A stretch of DNA of 18,460 bases from Blastococcus sp. CT_GayMR20 (lineage in GTDB: Bacteria > Actinomycetota > Actinomycetes > Mycobacteriales > Geodermatophilaceae). The notes under the pieces are model-generated. The model worked only from the letters and a program-made list of their open reading frames with translations, had not been told where the DNA came from and made no database searches. The DNA is taken from assembly GCF_004570345.1 (NCBI RefSeq), contig NZ_SPQM01000100.1, positions 1 to 18,460 of the forward strand. The letters are read 5' to 3'. Positions 1 to 6,504 of this stretch are shown in pieces (the stretch's first letter is position 1; each line of letters begins with the position of its first letter). A program made the position numbers and the translations under genes.

Positions 1-1209
1 GCGGCCGGAGCGGTGCAGCAGCGTGGCGGGGCGCACCGCACCGGCCCCGAACCGGCGGGCGGCACGGTCGGCCGCCAGCTCCGCCTCGCGGCGGCCGTGC
101 TCCCGCGCGCCGAGCTCGAGCTGCTGCGGGGCGGAGTCGGCCTCCACCAGTCGCTCGGCCCGCACCCCGACCAGCCGGATGCGGGCGCGGTCGAGCCCGA
201 GCGCGTCGAACAGGGCACGGGCCGTGTCGTACAGCTCCTGCCCGACGTCGGTGGGGACGTCGAGGGTGCGGCTGCGGGTGATCGTGGCGAAGTCGGCGAA
301 CCGGACCTTGATGCTCACGGTGCGCGCCAGCCATCCCCCCTCGCGCAGCCGGCCCGCCGTCCGCTCGGACAGCAGGAGCAGCTCACGGTGGATGACCGCC
401 GGGTCGTCGATGTCGGTGCCGAACGTCTCCTCGTGCCCGGTGGACTTCTCCTGCTCGTCCGGGACGACACGGCGCGGGTCACGCCCCCACGCCAGCTCGT
501 GCAGGTGTGCACCCAGCGCCGAGCCCAGCCCGCGCTGCAGGGTCTTCGCCGGCACGTGCGCCAGGTCGCCGACGGTGCGCAGCCCGAGGCGCAGCAGGAT
601 CTCCTCCGTCTTCGGGCCCACCCCCCACAGCGCGCCCACCGGCAGCGGGTGCAGGAAGTCCATGACCTCGGGCGGGCGGACGACGAGCAGCCCGTCCGGC
701 TTGGCGCGGGTCGAGGCGAGCTTGGCCACGAACTTGGTGCCCGCCACCCCCACCGAGCAGGTGATGCCCTGCTCGTCGAAGACCCGGGCGCGGAGGTACT
801 CGCCGATCTCCGCCGCGTCGCCGAGCCGCCGTCCGGCGCCGGAGACGTCGAGGAACGCCTCGTCCAGGCTCAGCGGCTCCACCAGCGGGGTGATCGAGCG
901 GAACAGCGCCATGACCGAGCGGGAGACCTCGGAGTACAGCGCCATGTCCCCCGGCAGCACCGTCGCCGTCGGGCACAGCCGCAGCGCCCGGGCGGTGGGC
1001 ATGGCCGCGTGCACGCCGTAGCGGCGGGCCTCGTAGGTGGCGGAGGTGACCACGCCCCGGTTGCCGGCACCGCCGACGATCACCGGCGTGCCGGCCAGCT
1101 CGGGACGGCGCCGCACCTCGACGCTGGCGAAGAACGCGTCCATGTCGACGTGCAGGACGGTGCATCCCTCCGCACGTCCGGCCGCTCGCAATCCCGCCCC
1201 CTCGCTCAT
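1..1209 (-). CDS. dinB: DNA polymerase IV (Y-family translesion polymerase), 3' end outside window
   Basis: Y-family translesion DNA polymerase that copies past damaged template in the cytoplasm. From the ATG at 1209 the frame stays open to base 1, giving 403 visible codons; the C-terminus, where a beta-clamp-binding motif would be expected, is outside the window. The N-terminal palm motif VDMDAFFASVE (about residues 21-31) carries the first catalytic Asp, and SLDEAFLD holds the catalytic Asp-Glu pair. A helix-hairpin-helix region (GVGPKTEEILLRLGLRTVGD) and a little-finger domain (TFGTDIDD onward) follow in the usual order. The start is chosen because it lies about 20 residues before the palm motif and directly beside the SOS box at 1213-1228. 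It is divergent from the peptide operon at 1382. LexA control is inferred from the box. Family assignment is very secure. Confidence 0.96.
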   Translation of the reverse strand, partial: MSEGAGLRAAGRAEGCTVLHVDMDAFFASVEVRRRPELAGTPVIVGGAGNRGVVTSATYEARRYGVHAAMPTARALRLCPTATVLPGDMALYSEVSRSVMALFRSITPLVEPLSLDEAFLDVSGAGRRLGDAAEIGEYLRARVFDEQGITCSVGVAGTKFVAKLASTRAKPDGLLVVRPPEVMDFLHPLPVGALWGVGPKTEEILLRLGLRTVGDLAHVPAKTLQRGLGSALGAHLHELAWGRDPRRVVPDEQEKSTGHEETFGTDIDDPAVIHRELLLLSERTAGRLREGGWLARTVSIKVRFADFATITRSRTLDVPTDVGQELYDTARALFDALGLDRARIRLVGVRAERLVEADSAPQQLELGAREHGRREAELAADRAARRFGAGAVRPATLLHRSGR

Positions 1210-1212
1210 ACG

Positions 1213-1228
1213 TCGAACACCTGTTCGA
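1213..1228. promoter_or_regulatory. LexA/SOS box upstream of dinB
   Basis: TCGAACACCTGTTCGA matches the actinobacterial SOS consensus TCGAAC-N4-GTTCGA at all 12 defined positions. It ends three bases before the dinB ATG, so LexA bound here would cover the start region. A TANNNT-like hexamer (TAGTCT on the minus strand, about 1241-1246) upstream could be the -10, placing the operator just after the transcription start. The site also lies about 150 bp from the divergent peptide operon, whose link to SOS is unproven. Confidence 0.9.
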
Positions 1229-1370
1229 TCCGCTGTCCGGAGACTAACGGCACCGGCGGCGGCGCGCGCGCACCACCGCCGTGCCGTGTCGCTCCCGTGA
1301 CCTCCCGGCGACCGCGGGTGTTCTCCCAGGTCGGGGCTGGTGGCTCGCCCACGTGTCGGACGAGGATGAC

Positions 1371-1376
1371 GGAGGT
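1371..1376 (+). promoter_or_regulatory. Shine-Dalgarno site for the repeat peptide
   Basis: GGAGGT lies five bases before the GTG at 1382, a strong match to the anti-SD sequence at good spacing. It supports translation of the repeat frame and the longer start. A second, shorter GGAG at 1427-1430 serves the alternative ATG at 1436. Confidence 0.7.
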
Positions 1377-1381
1377 AAGCA

Positions 1382-1717
1382 GTGACGGGGGGGCCGCCGT
1401 CCGGCGACCCCCGCAGCGACCTGGACGGAGAACTCATGGCGCTCGACGACGACATGACCAGCACGGAGGGTCCGGCCGACGGCGGTGCCGCCGGCACCCC
1501 GGGCACGCACGACGGCGGCGCGGACGGCGGAGCCGACAGCGGCGCGCACGGTCCCGCGGACGGTGGAGCCGATGGTGGCGCCGACGGCGGTGCCGATGGT
1601 GGCGCAGACGGTGGAGCCGATGGTGGAGCCGATGGTGGAGCCGATGGTGGAGCCGATGGCGGCGCCGATGGCGGCGCCGATGGCGGCGCGGACGGCGGCG
1701 CGGACGGTTCGGCCTGA
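1382..1717 (+). CDS. Acidic Ala-Asp-Gly-Gly repeat peptide (possible modified-peptide precursor)
   Basis: I do not recognise a named family. The 111-residue product has a non-repetitive first part (about 1-58, with Asp-rich stretches such as LMALDDDM and scattered DGGA units) followed by twelve consecutive perfect ADGG tetrads, then ADGSA. It has no Cys, no Lys and no membrane segment. The GTG at 1382 sits five bases after GGAGGT (1371-1376); an in-frame ATG at 1436 with GGAG five bases upstream is an alternative start giving a 93-aa product. The repeat units differ from each other only at third codon positions, which argues that this frame is translated and under selection. Its stop overlaps the start of an oxygenase gene. 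A precursor or substrate for that enzyme is inference; a metal-binding or structural repeat protein is also possible. Confidence 0.8.
   Translation: MTGGPPSGDPRSDLDGELMALDDDMTSTEGPADGGAAGTPGTHDGGADGGADSGAHGPADGGADGGADGGADGGADGGADGGADGGADGGADGGADGGADGGADGGADGSA
1556..1711 (+). repeat. 12-bp tandem repeat coding Ala-Asp-Gly-Gly (12 units plus one ADGS variant)
   Basis: Thirteen consecutive 12-bp units of form GCN GAY GGN GGN, the last ending in TCG (Ser). Units 6-8 are identical (GCCGATGGTGGA) and units 9-11 are identical (GCCGATGGCGGC), consistent with local duplication by slippage. Across the first twelve units every difference falls in a third codon position. Copy number is likely to vary between strains and to be fragile in assembly. 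Confidence 0.95.
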
Positions 1718-3018
1718 CCGAGGACCCGACCACGCAGGGCCGGGCGGAGCGTGAGCTCCGCCCGGCCCTGCGGCGGTGCACGAACCTCGACCCCCAGGTC
1801 TTCGCCGAGCAGTACTGGGCCCGCCGCCCGCTGCTGAACCGCGCTCAGGACATCGAGAGTGCGGCCCCTGGCGGGTCCTTCACCGACCTGCTCGACCTGG
1901 CCGCCGTGGACGAGTTGCTGTCACGGCGCGGGCTGCGCACCCCGTTCCTGCGGATCGCCAAGGACGGCGCCGTCGTCGACCCGAAGCGGTTCACGACGTC
2001 CGGCGGCGCCGGCGCCGAGATCGCCGACCAGGTGTCCTCCGACGCCGTCCTGCGGCTGTTCGCCGACGGCAGCACCGTCGTCCTGCAGGGTCTGCACCGG
2101 CTGTGGCCGCCGCTGATCGAGTTCGCCGACCAACTGGCCGCCGACCTGGGGCACCCCACGCAGGTCAACGCCTACATCACCCCGCCGTCCTCCCGCGGGT
2201 TCAGCCCGCACTACGACGTGCACGACGTCTTCGTGCTGCAGGTGGCCGGCGAGAAGCACTGGACCATCCACGAACCGGTGCTCCGCGACCCGCTGCGCAC
2301 CCAGCCGTGGAACGACCGCGCCACCCAGGTGGCGGCCGCCGCTGAGGGCGAGCCGGTCATCGACGCGGTGCTGCGCCCCGGCGACGTGCTCTACCTGCCG
2401 CGCGGGTTCCTGCACGCGGCCACCGCGCTCGGCGAGATCAGCGCGCACCTGACCATCGGCATCCACTCCGTCACCCGCTGGGGCGCTGCGGAGTCCGCAC
2501 TGGATCTTGTGCGCACGTTGGCCGCCGCCGATCCAACGCTCCGCGGGTCGCTGCCCCTCGGACTGGACCTGGGCGACCCCGACAGCGTGCGGGACGACGT
2601 CGCCGGCGTGATCGCCGGCCTGCAGGACTGGCTGGGCCGGCTCGACCCGGCGGAGGTGGCCGACCGGCTGCGCGCCTCGACCTGGGCGCAGGTCCGCCCG
2701 GAGCCGGTCGCCCCGCTCGCCCAGTCCGCCGCCGCGGCCGCACTGACGCCGGAGACGGTGCTCCGCCTCCGCCGGCGCCTGCGCTGCTCGCTCCGCGACG
2801 CCCCGGACGGCCGCGTCACCCTCCTGGCCGGCCGGCGCTCGCACTCCTTCCCGGGCACCGTGCGGGAGGCCCTCGCGGCGCTGCTCTCGACCGGCGAGCT
2901 CAAGGTCGGCGACCTGCCCGGCATGGACGCGGCCGACCGGACGGCGCTCGCCCGGCGGCTGATCACGGAGTCGATCGCGACCGTGCCCGACGCGGGACCG
3001 CGCCGGTGGGGGGCGTGA
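1714..3018 (+). CDS. JmjC/cupin_4 family 2-oxoglutarate, Fe(II)-dependent oxygenase
   Basis: Cupin_4/JmjC protein of the ribosomal-oxygenase (RoxA/YcfD-like) type. These enzymes hydroxylate amino-acid side chains of proteins using Fe(II), O2 and 2-oxoglutarate. The family N-terminus (FAEQYWARRPLL) is followed by the double-stranded beta-helix core with an HYD metal motif (H166, D168) and a later His in GFLHAA (H234), the expected HxD...H triad. A C-terminal winged-helix-like region (about 340-430) is present as in RoxA-type enzymes. There is no ATG, GTG or TTG in frame between the peptide stop and the conserved N-terminus. The best start is CTG at 1714, giving L/M-TEDPTTQ and a CTGA overlap with the peptide stop. 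Its own stop overlaps the next gene's GTG (GTGA). The substrate is unknown; the upstream Asp-rich peptide is the obvious candidate. Start confidence is low, family confidence is high. Confidence 0.9.
   Translation: MTEDPTTQGRAERELRPALRRCTNLDPQVFAEQYWARRPLLNRAQDIESAAPGGSFTDLLDLAAVDELLSRRGLRTPFLRIAKDGAVVDPKRFTTSGGAGAEIADQVSSDAVLRLFADGSTVVLQGLHRLWPPLIEFADQLAADLGHPTQVNAYITPPSSRGFSPHYDVHDVFVLQVAGEKHWTIHEPVLRDPLRTQPWNDRATQVAAAAEGEPVIDAVLRPGDVLYLPRGFLHAATALGEISAHLTIGIHSVTRWGAAESALDLVRTLAAADPTLRGSLPLGLDLGDPDSVRDDVAGVIAGLQDWLGRLDPAEVADRLRASTWAQVRPEPVAPLAQSAAAAALTPETVLRLRRRLRCSLRDAPDGRVTLLAGRRSHSFPGTVREALAALLSTGELKVGDLPGMDAADRTALARRLITESIATVPDAGPRRWGA
1734..1771 (+). terminator. Perfect 17-bp GC hairpin between peptide and oxygenase (attenuator-like)
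   Basis: The left arm GCAGGGCCGGGCGGAGC (1734-1750) and right arm (1755-1771) are exact reverse complements around a GTGA loop, a GNRA-type tetraloop. There is no T-tract afterwards, so a classical intrinsic terminator is not proven. It begins 16 bases after the peptide stop and lies inside the predicted first codons of the oxygenase. Possible roles are partial termination, protecting the upstream peptide message from 3' decay, or setting the peptide:enzyme ratio. Confidence 0.6.
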
Positions 3019-3932
3019 GCGCACCTTCCTCGCCGCGCCCGCTCGGCCGGCTGGACCCCGACCGGTGCTCGGTCCGGGCGCTCGACCGCGGGGACTCCCC
3101 CGTCGCCACCGCCTCGCCGGCCCAGCGCTGGCTGCTGATCGAGCAGTCGGGGCCGTGGGGGCGGGACGCGCTGATCGAGTCCCGGTTCGACGCCGGGGTC
3201 GCGCCCGAGCTGGCCCGCCGGTCGCGCGCCGAGAACGTGCGACTGCTGCTGGTCCGCCGACCCGGCGACCGGCTGGCCGACTCGGGCCGCCGGTGGGCCT
3301 ACGCCGACAGCCGGCCCGGCCGGGAGGGGCTGTGGTGGTCGACGCGGGCGACCGACGCCGACCTGCTGACCGCGCCCTGGGACGGCTCCGTGGGTGAGCT
3401 CTCCACCCGGCCGACGTATCTGGTCTGCACCCACGGCGGCCACGACGCCTGCTGCGCGCTCCGCGGCCGACCCCTCGCCCGCGCGCTGCCGGCGCCGGGT
3501 CCGGCCGACGTCTGGGAGTGCAGCCACCTGGGCGGCGACCGGTTCGCCGCCAACGTGCTCGTGCTGCCGCACGGCTTCTACTACGGACAGGTGCCGGGGG
3601 ACGGCGCCGAGCTGGTCGCCGCGCACGAGCGCGGCCAGGTCGCCCTCCCCTGGCTGCGGGGCCGCGCCGGTGTGCCCATCCCGGGGCAGGCGGCCCAGCA
3701 CACGGCCCGCGGCGAGCTCGGGCTGCTCGGCCTCGACGACCTGCCGGTGTCCTCGGTGCGGGCCCTGACTCCGCCGGGGGCGGAGGTCGAGCGGTGGACG
3801 GTGACGATGACCGGTCCGGACGGCGACGTGGTGGCGACCGTGGAGAGCCGGCCCTCGGTCGAGGCGGTCCGGCTCACCTGCCAGGCCACCCACCCGGCGC
3901 ACTCCCGCACGTGGCAGGTGTCGCTCGGCTAG
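3015..3932 (+). CDS. Sucrase/ferredoxin-like (Apd1-type) thioredoxin-fold Fe-S protein
   Basis: A 305-residue member of the sucrase/ferredoxin-like family, whose characterised eukaryotic relative Apd1 binds a [2Fe-2S] cluster with two Cys and two His. The motif CTHGGHDACC places C138 and C147 nine residues apart, as in that family. The second motif WECSHLGGDRFAAN has H171 but Asp (D175) where the second His ligand would be, with nearby C169 as another possible ligand. The GTG at 3015 is chosen over an upstream GTG at 3006 because it overlaps the oxygenase stop (GTGA) and follows a G-rich SD-like stretch. It could pass electrons to, or keep Fe(II) reduced in, the JmjC enzyme, but that is inference. 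Its TAG overlaps the TAG of the convergent hydrolase gene. Confidence 0.88.
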   Translation: MSAPSSPRPLGRLDPDRCSVRALDRGDSPVATASPAQRWLLIEQSGPWGRDALIESRFDAGVAPELARRSRAENVRLLLVRRPGDRLADSGRRWAYADSRPGREGLWWSTRATDADLLTAPWDGSVGELSTRPTYLVCTHGGHDACCALRGRPLARALPAPGPADVWECSHLGGDRFAANVLVLPHGFYYGQVPGDGAELVAAHERGQVALPWLRGRAGVPIPGQAAQHTARGELGLLGLDDLPVSSVRALTPPGAEVERWTVTMTGPDGDVVATVESRPSVEAVRLTCQATHPAHSRTWQVSLG

Positions 3933-5128
3933 AGCAGCGCGCGACCGCGGGCGGTGAGCAGTGGGATCGCCAACTCGGTGGCGGTGAGGGAGCCGTGGAA
4001 GGCGACGAGCCGGCTCGGGCCCGGCTCCAGACGCGGCGTCGTGAGCGCCCAGCTGCCCCGTGCCAGCGCCACGACGTCGCCGATGCGGGCCGCGACGGCG
4101 TCGTCCACCGGTCCGAAGACGCCGCTGGCGATCGCCTCGCCGCGACTCAGGACGCACGCACGGTGGCCGAGGACCTCGCGCCACCGGGCCAGGACGTCGT
4201 CCTCCGCGCCGGGCTCGGCGTGCACGTAGCGGGCCCGTGGCTCCCCCGCGAGTACGCGGACGCCCTCGGCCAGCTCCGGCTCCTCGTCGAGGTCGAAGCG
4301 TGTGCCCTCCGGGACGTCGAGCATGCCGTGGTCGGCGGTGACGAGGAGCGCCGCGTCGTCGGGCAGGCCGTCGAGCAGCAGTTCCACGACCCGGTCGACG
4401 AGGGCGAGCTGCGCCCGCCAGGCGGGCGAGTCGACGCCGCGGACGTGGCCGGTGAGGTCGAGTTCGGGCACGTACCCGTAGACGAGGGCGCGGGGTGTGG
4501 CGGACAGCGCGGCCAGCACCTGGGCGGCCAGGTCGCCGTGGCTGACCGATCCCGGGTACTCCGCACCCCGGTAGACCGCGCGGGTCAGCCCGGACCCGGC
4601 GTAGGCGAACGGGCCCACCGCCGTGGCCGGGACGCCCGCTGCGGCCGTCTGCTCGAACACCGTGGGCTGCGACTGCCAGACGGCCGGGTCGGGGTCGTCG
4701 CGCCACTGGACGTGGTTGAGGAGGCGGTCCTCCCCCGGGACGTCGGTGACGAAGCCGAGGATGCCGTGGCTGCCGGGCGGCAGCCCGGTGCCCAGCGTCG
4801 CGAGGCTGACCGGTGTGGTGCTGGGGCACGGGGCGGAGAGGTCGCCAGCGGGGCGGGCGAGCCCGGAGAGGGCGGGCGCGATGTCGGCGTGCGCCCGGAT
4901 GAGGTCGGCACCGAGACCGTCGATCAGCAGGACCGCTGCCCGGCGGGGGCCGCCGAGGGAGGTGGTGAGATCGAGCGGGTCCGCCGGGAGGTCCCCGCGC
5001 CGCACCGGCACCCCTATCGCCGCGGCGACGCCCGGCAGGACGTCGGCGAGGGTGGCCTCGCCGTAGCGCGGCACCGCTAGGTCCGGCGCTGGAAGGACCT
5101 CGTCCTGGGGCCGATCGGGCGAAGACAT
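3929..5128 (-). CDS. Alkaline phosphatase superfamily hydrolase (nucleotide pyrophosphatase/phosphodiesterase-like)
   Basis: A 399-residue metal-dependent phosphoester hydrolase. The superfamily motifs appear in order: LLIDGLG with metal-ligand Asp70, CPSTTP with the Thr104/105 nucleophile region, HGILGF, the PELDLTGH Asp/His pair, and TADHGMLD with the second-site Asp-His. No signal peptide is evident, so it is probably cytoplasmic; the substrate cannot be told from sequence. The ATG at 5128 is chosen because it overlaps the upstream methyltransferase stop (TGATG), and the open frame upstream of it is low-complexity Arg/Pro coding. The two genes are therefore one operon. The 3' end overlaps the stop codon of the convergent Fe-S gene. 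Confidence 0.9.
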   Translation of the reverse strand: MSSPDRPQDEVLPAPDLAVPRYGEATLADVLPGVAAAIGVPVRRGDLPADPLDLTTSLGGPRRAAVLLIDGLGADLIRAHADIAPALSGLARPAGDLSAPCPSTTPVSLATLGTGLPPGSHGILGFVTDVPGEDRLLNHVQWRDDPDPAVWQSQPTVFEQTAAAGVPATAVGPFAYAGSGLTRAVYRGAEYPGSVSHGDLAAQVLAALSATPRALVYGYVPELDLTGHVRGVDSPAWRAQLALVDRVVELLLDGLPDDAALLVTADHGMLDVPEGTRFDLDEEPELAEGVRVLAGEPRARYVHAEPGAEDDVLARWREVLGHRACVLSRGEAIASGVFGPVDDAVAARIGDVVALARGSWALTTPRLEPGPSRLVAFHGSLTATELAIPLLTARGRALL

Positions 5129-5871
5129 CAGGGGCGGGCGGCCAGGAGGTGCAGGCCGGTGGCGATGTCGCGGTAGGGCGAGGCCTCGGCGAGCGCCAGC
5201 TCCAGCGCGCGGACTGCCTGCGACGCGGCGCCGGAGGTGGCTTCCAGGAGATCGGCGACCACGGAGACGCCCCGCCACGGGCCGGGCTCGAGGCCGGCCT
5301 CCTCGACGAGGGCGAGCAACTCCTCCGGGCTGAACCGGCGGCGGGCGGGGCGGGACCGGCCGGGTGACGGGTCTCGGTCCTCCAAGAGGGCCAGCGCCTC
5401 GACGGGGTGCCCGGCGACCGCCCGGCCGAGGACGGCGCCGGCGCGGTTCGCCGTCGCGAGGCTGACCTGGCCGCCGGGGCGAAGCGCCCCGGCGATCTCC
5501 CGGAGGGTCACGGCGGGGTCGTCGACGACCTCCAGCACGTAGTGGCAGAGCGCCAGGTCGTACCCCTCGGTGCCCGCCGACGGGAGGACCTCGTGCAGCA
5601 GGTCGCCGTCCCCCTGGAGGCCGCGGACGCGGTCGCCGACCCCGGCGGTGTCGGCCCGGCGGCGCAGGGTGGCCAGGGCGTCGGCGCTGGGGTCGACGAC
5701 GGTGACGTCGTGCCCGAGGCGGGCCAGCGGGACGGCGAACATCCCACTGCCACCGCCGACGTCCAGGACCCGCAGCGGGGTGCCCGCGGCGACGACCGGG
5801 TCGAGCGCTGCCCAGACGGCAGCGGTCCGGGCGGGCAGCTGCTCGGCGGACGAGGCAGGGGCGGTCGGCAC
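5128..5871 (-). CDS. Class I SAM-dependent methyltransferase
   Basis: A 247-residue methyltransferase of the methyltransf_11 type. Motif I LDVGGGSG (residues 36-43) binds S-adenosylmethionine, D60 ends strand beta-2 and contacts the ribose, and LALCHYVLEVVDDP and LRPGGQVSLA are the later core motifs. The C-terminal part (about 180-247) is a helical cap. The GTG at 5871 is used; no strong SD is visible. It is the first gene of a pair with the downstream hydrolase, sharing one base at TGATG. The methyl acceptor is unknown. A nested hairpin lies between it and the upstream VOC gene, so the two may be transcribed separately. Confidence 0.88.
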   Translation of the reverse strand: MPTAPASSAEQLPARTAAVWAALDPVVAAGTPLRVLDVGGGSGMFAVPLARLGHDVTVVDPSADALATLRRRADTAGVGDRVRGLQGDGDLLHEVLPSAGTEGYDLALCHYVLEVVDDPAVTLREIAGALRPGGQVSLATANRAGAVLGRAVAGHPVEALALLEDRDPSPGRSRPARRRFSPEELLALVEEAGLEPGPWRGVSVVADLLEATSGAASQAVRALELALAEASPYRDIATGLHLLAARP

Positions 5872-5874
5872 CCG

Positions 5875-5915
5875 GCCGAGCCTACTGGCGGGTCCGACCG
5901 CCCACCCGGCTCGGC
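5875..5915 (-). terminator. Nested stem-loop between VOC and methyltransferase genes
   Basis: An outer 8-bp stem GCCGAGCC (5875-5882) / GGCTCGGC (5908-5915) encloses an inner 5-bp stem GGCGG (5887-5891) / CCGCC (5898-5902). It fills almost all of the 48-bp gap between the genes. There is no T-tract, so termination is only a candidate role; it could also lie over the methyltransferase ribosome-binding region. Confidence 0.4.
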
Positions 5916-5919
5916 GGGA

Positions 5920-6399
5920 TCAGGCGCCGTCGGCGGCCCGCCTGATCTCGGCGATGTCGATCCGGCGCATCTGCAGCATCGCCTGGGTGGCCCGCTGGGC
6001 GCGTTGCGGGTCGGGGTCGTTGAGCAGATCCATGAGCTCGGTCGGGTTGATCTGCCACGAGACACCGAACTTGTCCTTGAGCCACCCGCACTGGCTCTCC
6101 TCGCCGCCCTCGAGGAGGCGGTACCAGTAGTGGTCGGCCTCCTCCTGGTCCTTGCACGGGATCTGGAAGGAGATCGCCTCGGAGAACGGGAACTGCGGCC
6201 CGCCGTTGAGGCCGGTGTAGGGCTGCCCGTCGAGCCTGAACTCGACGGTCATCACGTCGCCCTCCTTCATGGGCGGCGGCATGTTCGGCCCGTAGCGGGT
6301 GACGTCGCCGATGCTCGAGTTCGGGAAGATCGAGGTGTAGTGCTGCGCGGCCTCCTCGGCCTGGCCGTCGAACCAGAGGCAGGGAATCTGCTGGGGCAT
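5920..6399 (-). CDS. VOC family protein (PhnB-like, 3-dmu-9_3-mt domain)
   Basis: A 159-residue vicinal-oxygen-chelate fold protein. The N-terminus IPCLWFDGQAEEAAQHYTSIF, the central GLNGGPQFPFSEAISFQI and the C-terminal CGWLKDKFGVSWQI are hallmarks of the PhnB/'3-demethylubiquinone-9 3-methyltransferase' Pfam group, a name taken from domain naming rather than shown activity. A C-terminal QAMLQMRRIDIAEI helix is usual for the longer members. The ATG at 6399 follows GAGAGGAC at good distance. It stands alone or heads the methyltransferase pair. Its biochemical role is unknown. Confidence 0.9.
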   Translation of the reverse strand: MPQQIPCLWFDGQAEEAAQHYTSIFPNSSIGDVTRYGPNMPPPMKEGDVMTVEFRLDGQPYTGLNGGPQFPFSEAISFQIPCKDQEEADHYWYRLLEGGEESQCGWLKDKFGVSWQINPTELMDLLNDPDPQRAQRATQAMLQMRRIDIAEIRRAADGA

Positions 6400-6504
6400 C
6401 GCTGGGTCCTCTCATCGCGTCCGGCACGTCCACCGGTTGACGAGTAAGACCGTGGCCCGCCGCTGAAGTCATCGGAAGGGCTCCGTGAACCGGCGCGGCG
6501 CAGC

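Noticed and set aside
1556..1711. CRISPR array or non-coding satellite
   Set aside because: Units are 12 bp with no spacers, in frame, and vary only at third codon positions.
1556..1711. PE_PGRS-like or RTX calcium-binding protein
   Set aside because: There is no PE domain, and the tetrad ADGG does not fit the nine-residue GGxGxDxUx RTX repeat; only a loose resemblance in composition.
13..1713. Long open plus-strand frame running into the oxygenase gene
   Set aside because: It is antisense to the unmistakable dinB and, across the repeat, reads as Arg/Trp-rich low complexity; only the part from about 1714 has protein-like sequence.
1776..2345. GTG at 1776 as the oxygenase start
   Set aside because: It lies in a different frame from the conserved YWARRPLL and HYD motifs and yields Arg/Pro-rich shadow sequence.
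2391..4829. Long minus-strand open frame across the oxygenase and Fe-S genes
   Set aside because: Arg/Pro/Gly-rich antisense shadow produced by high GC third positions; no domain or start signal.
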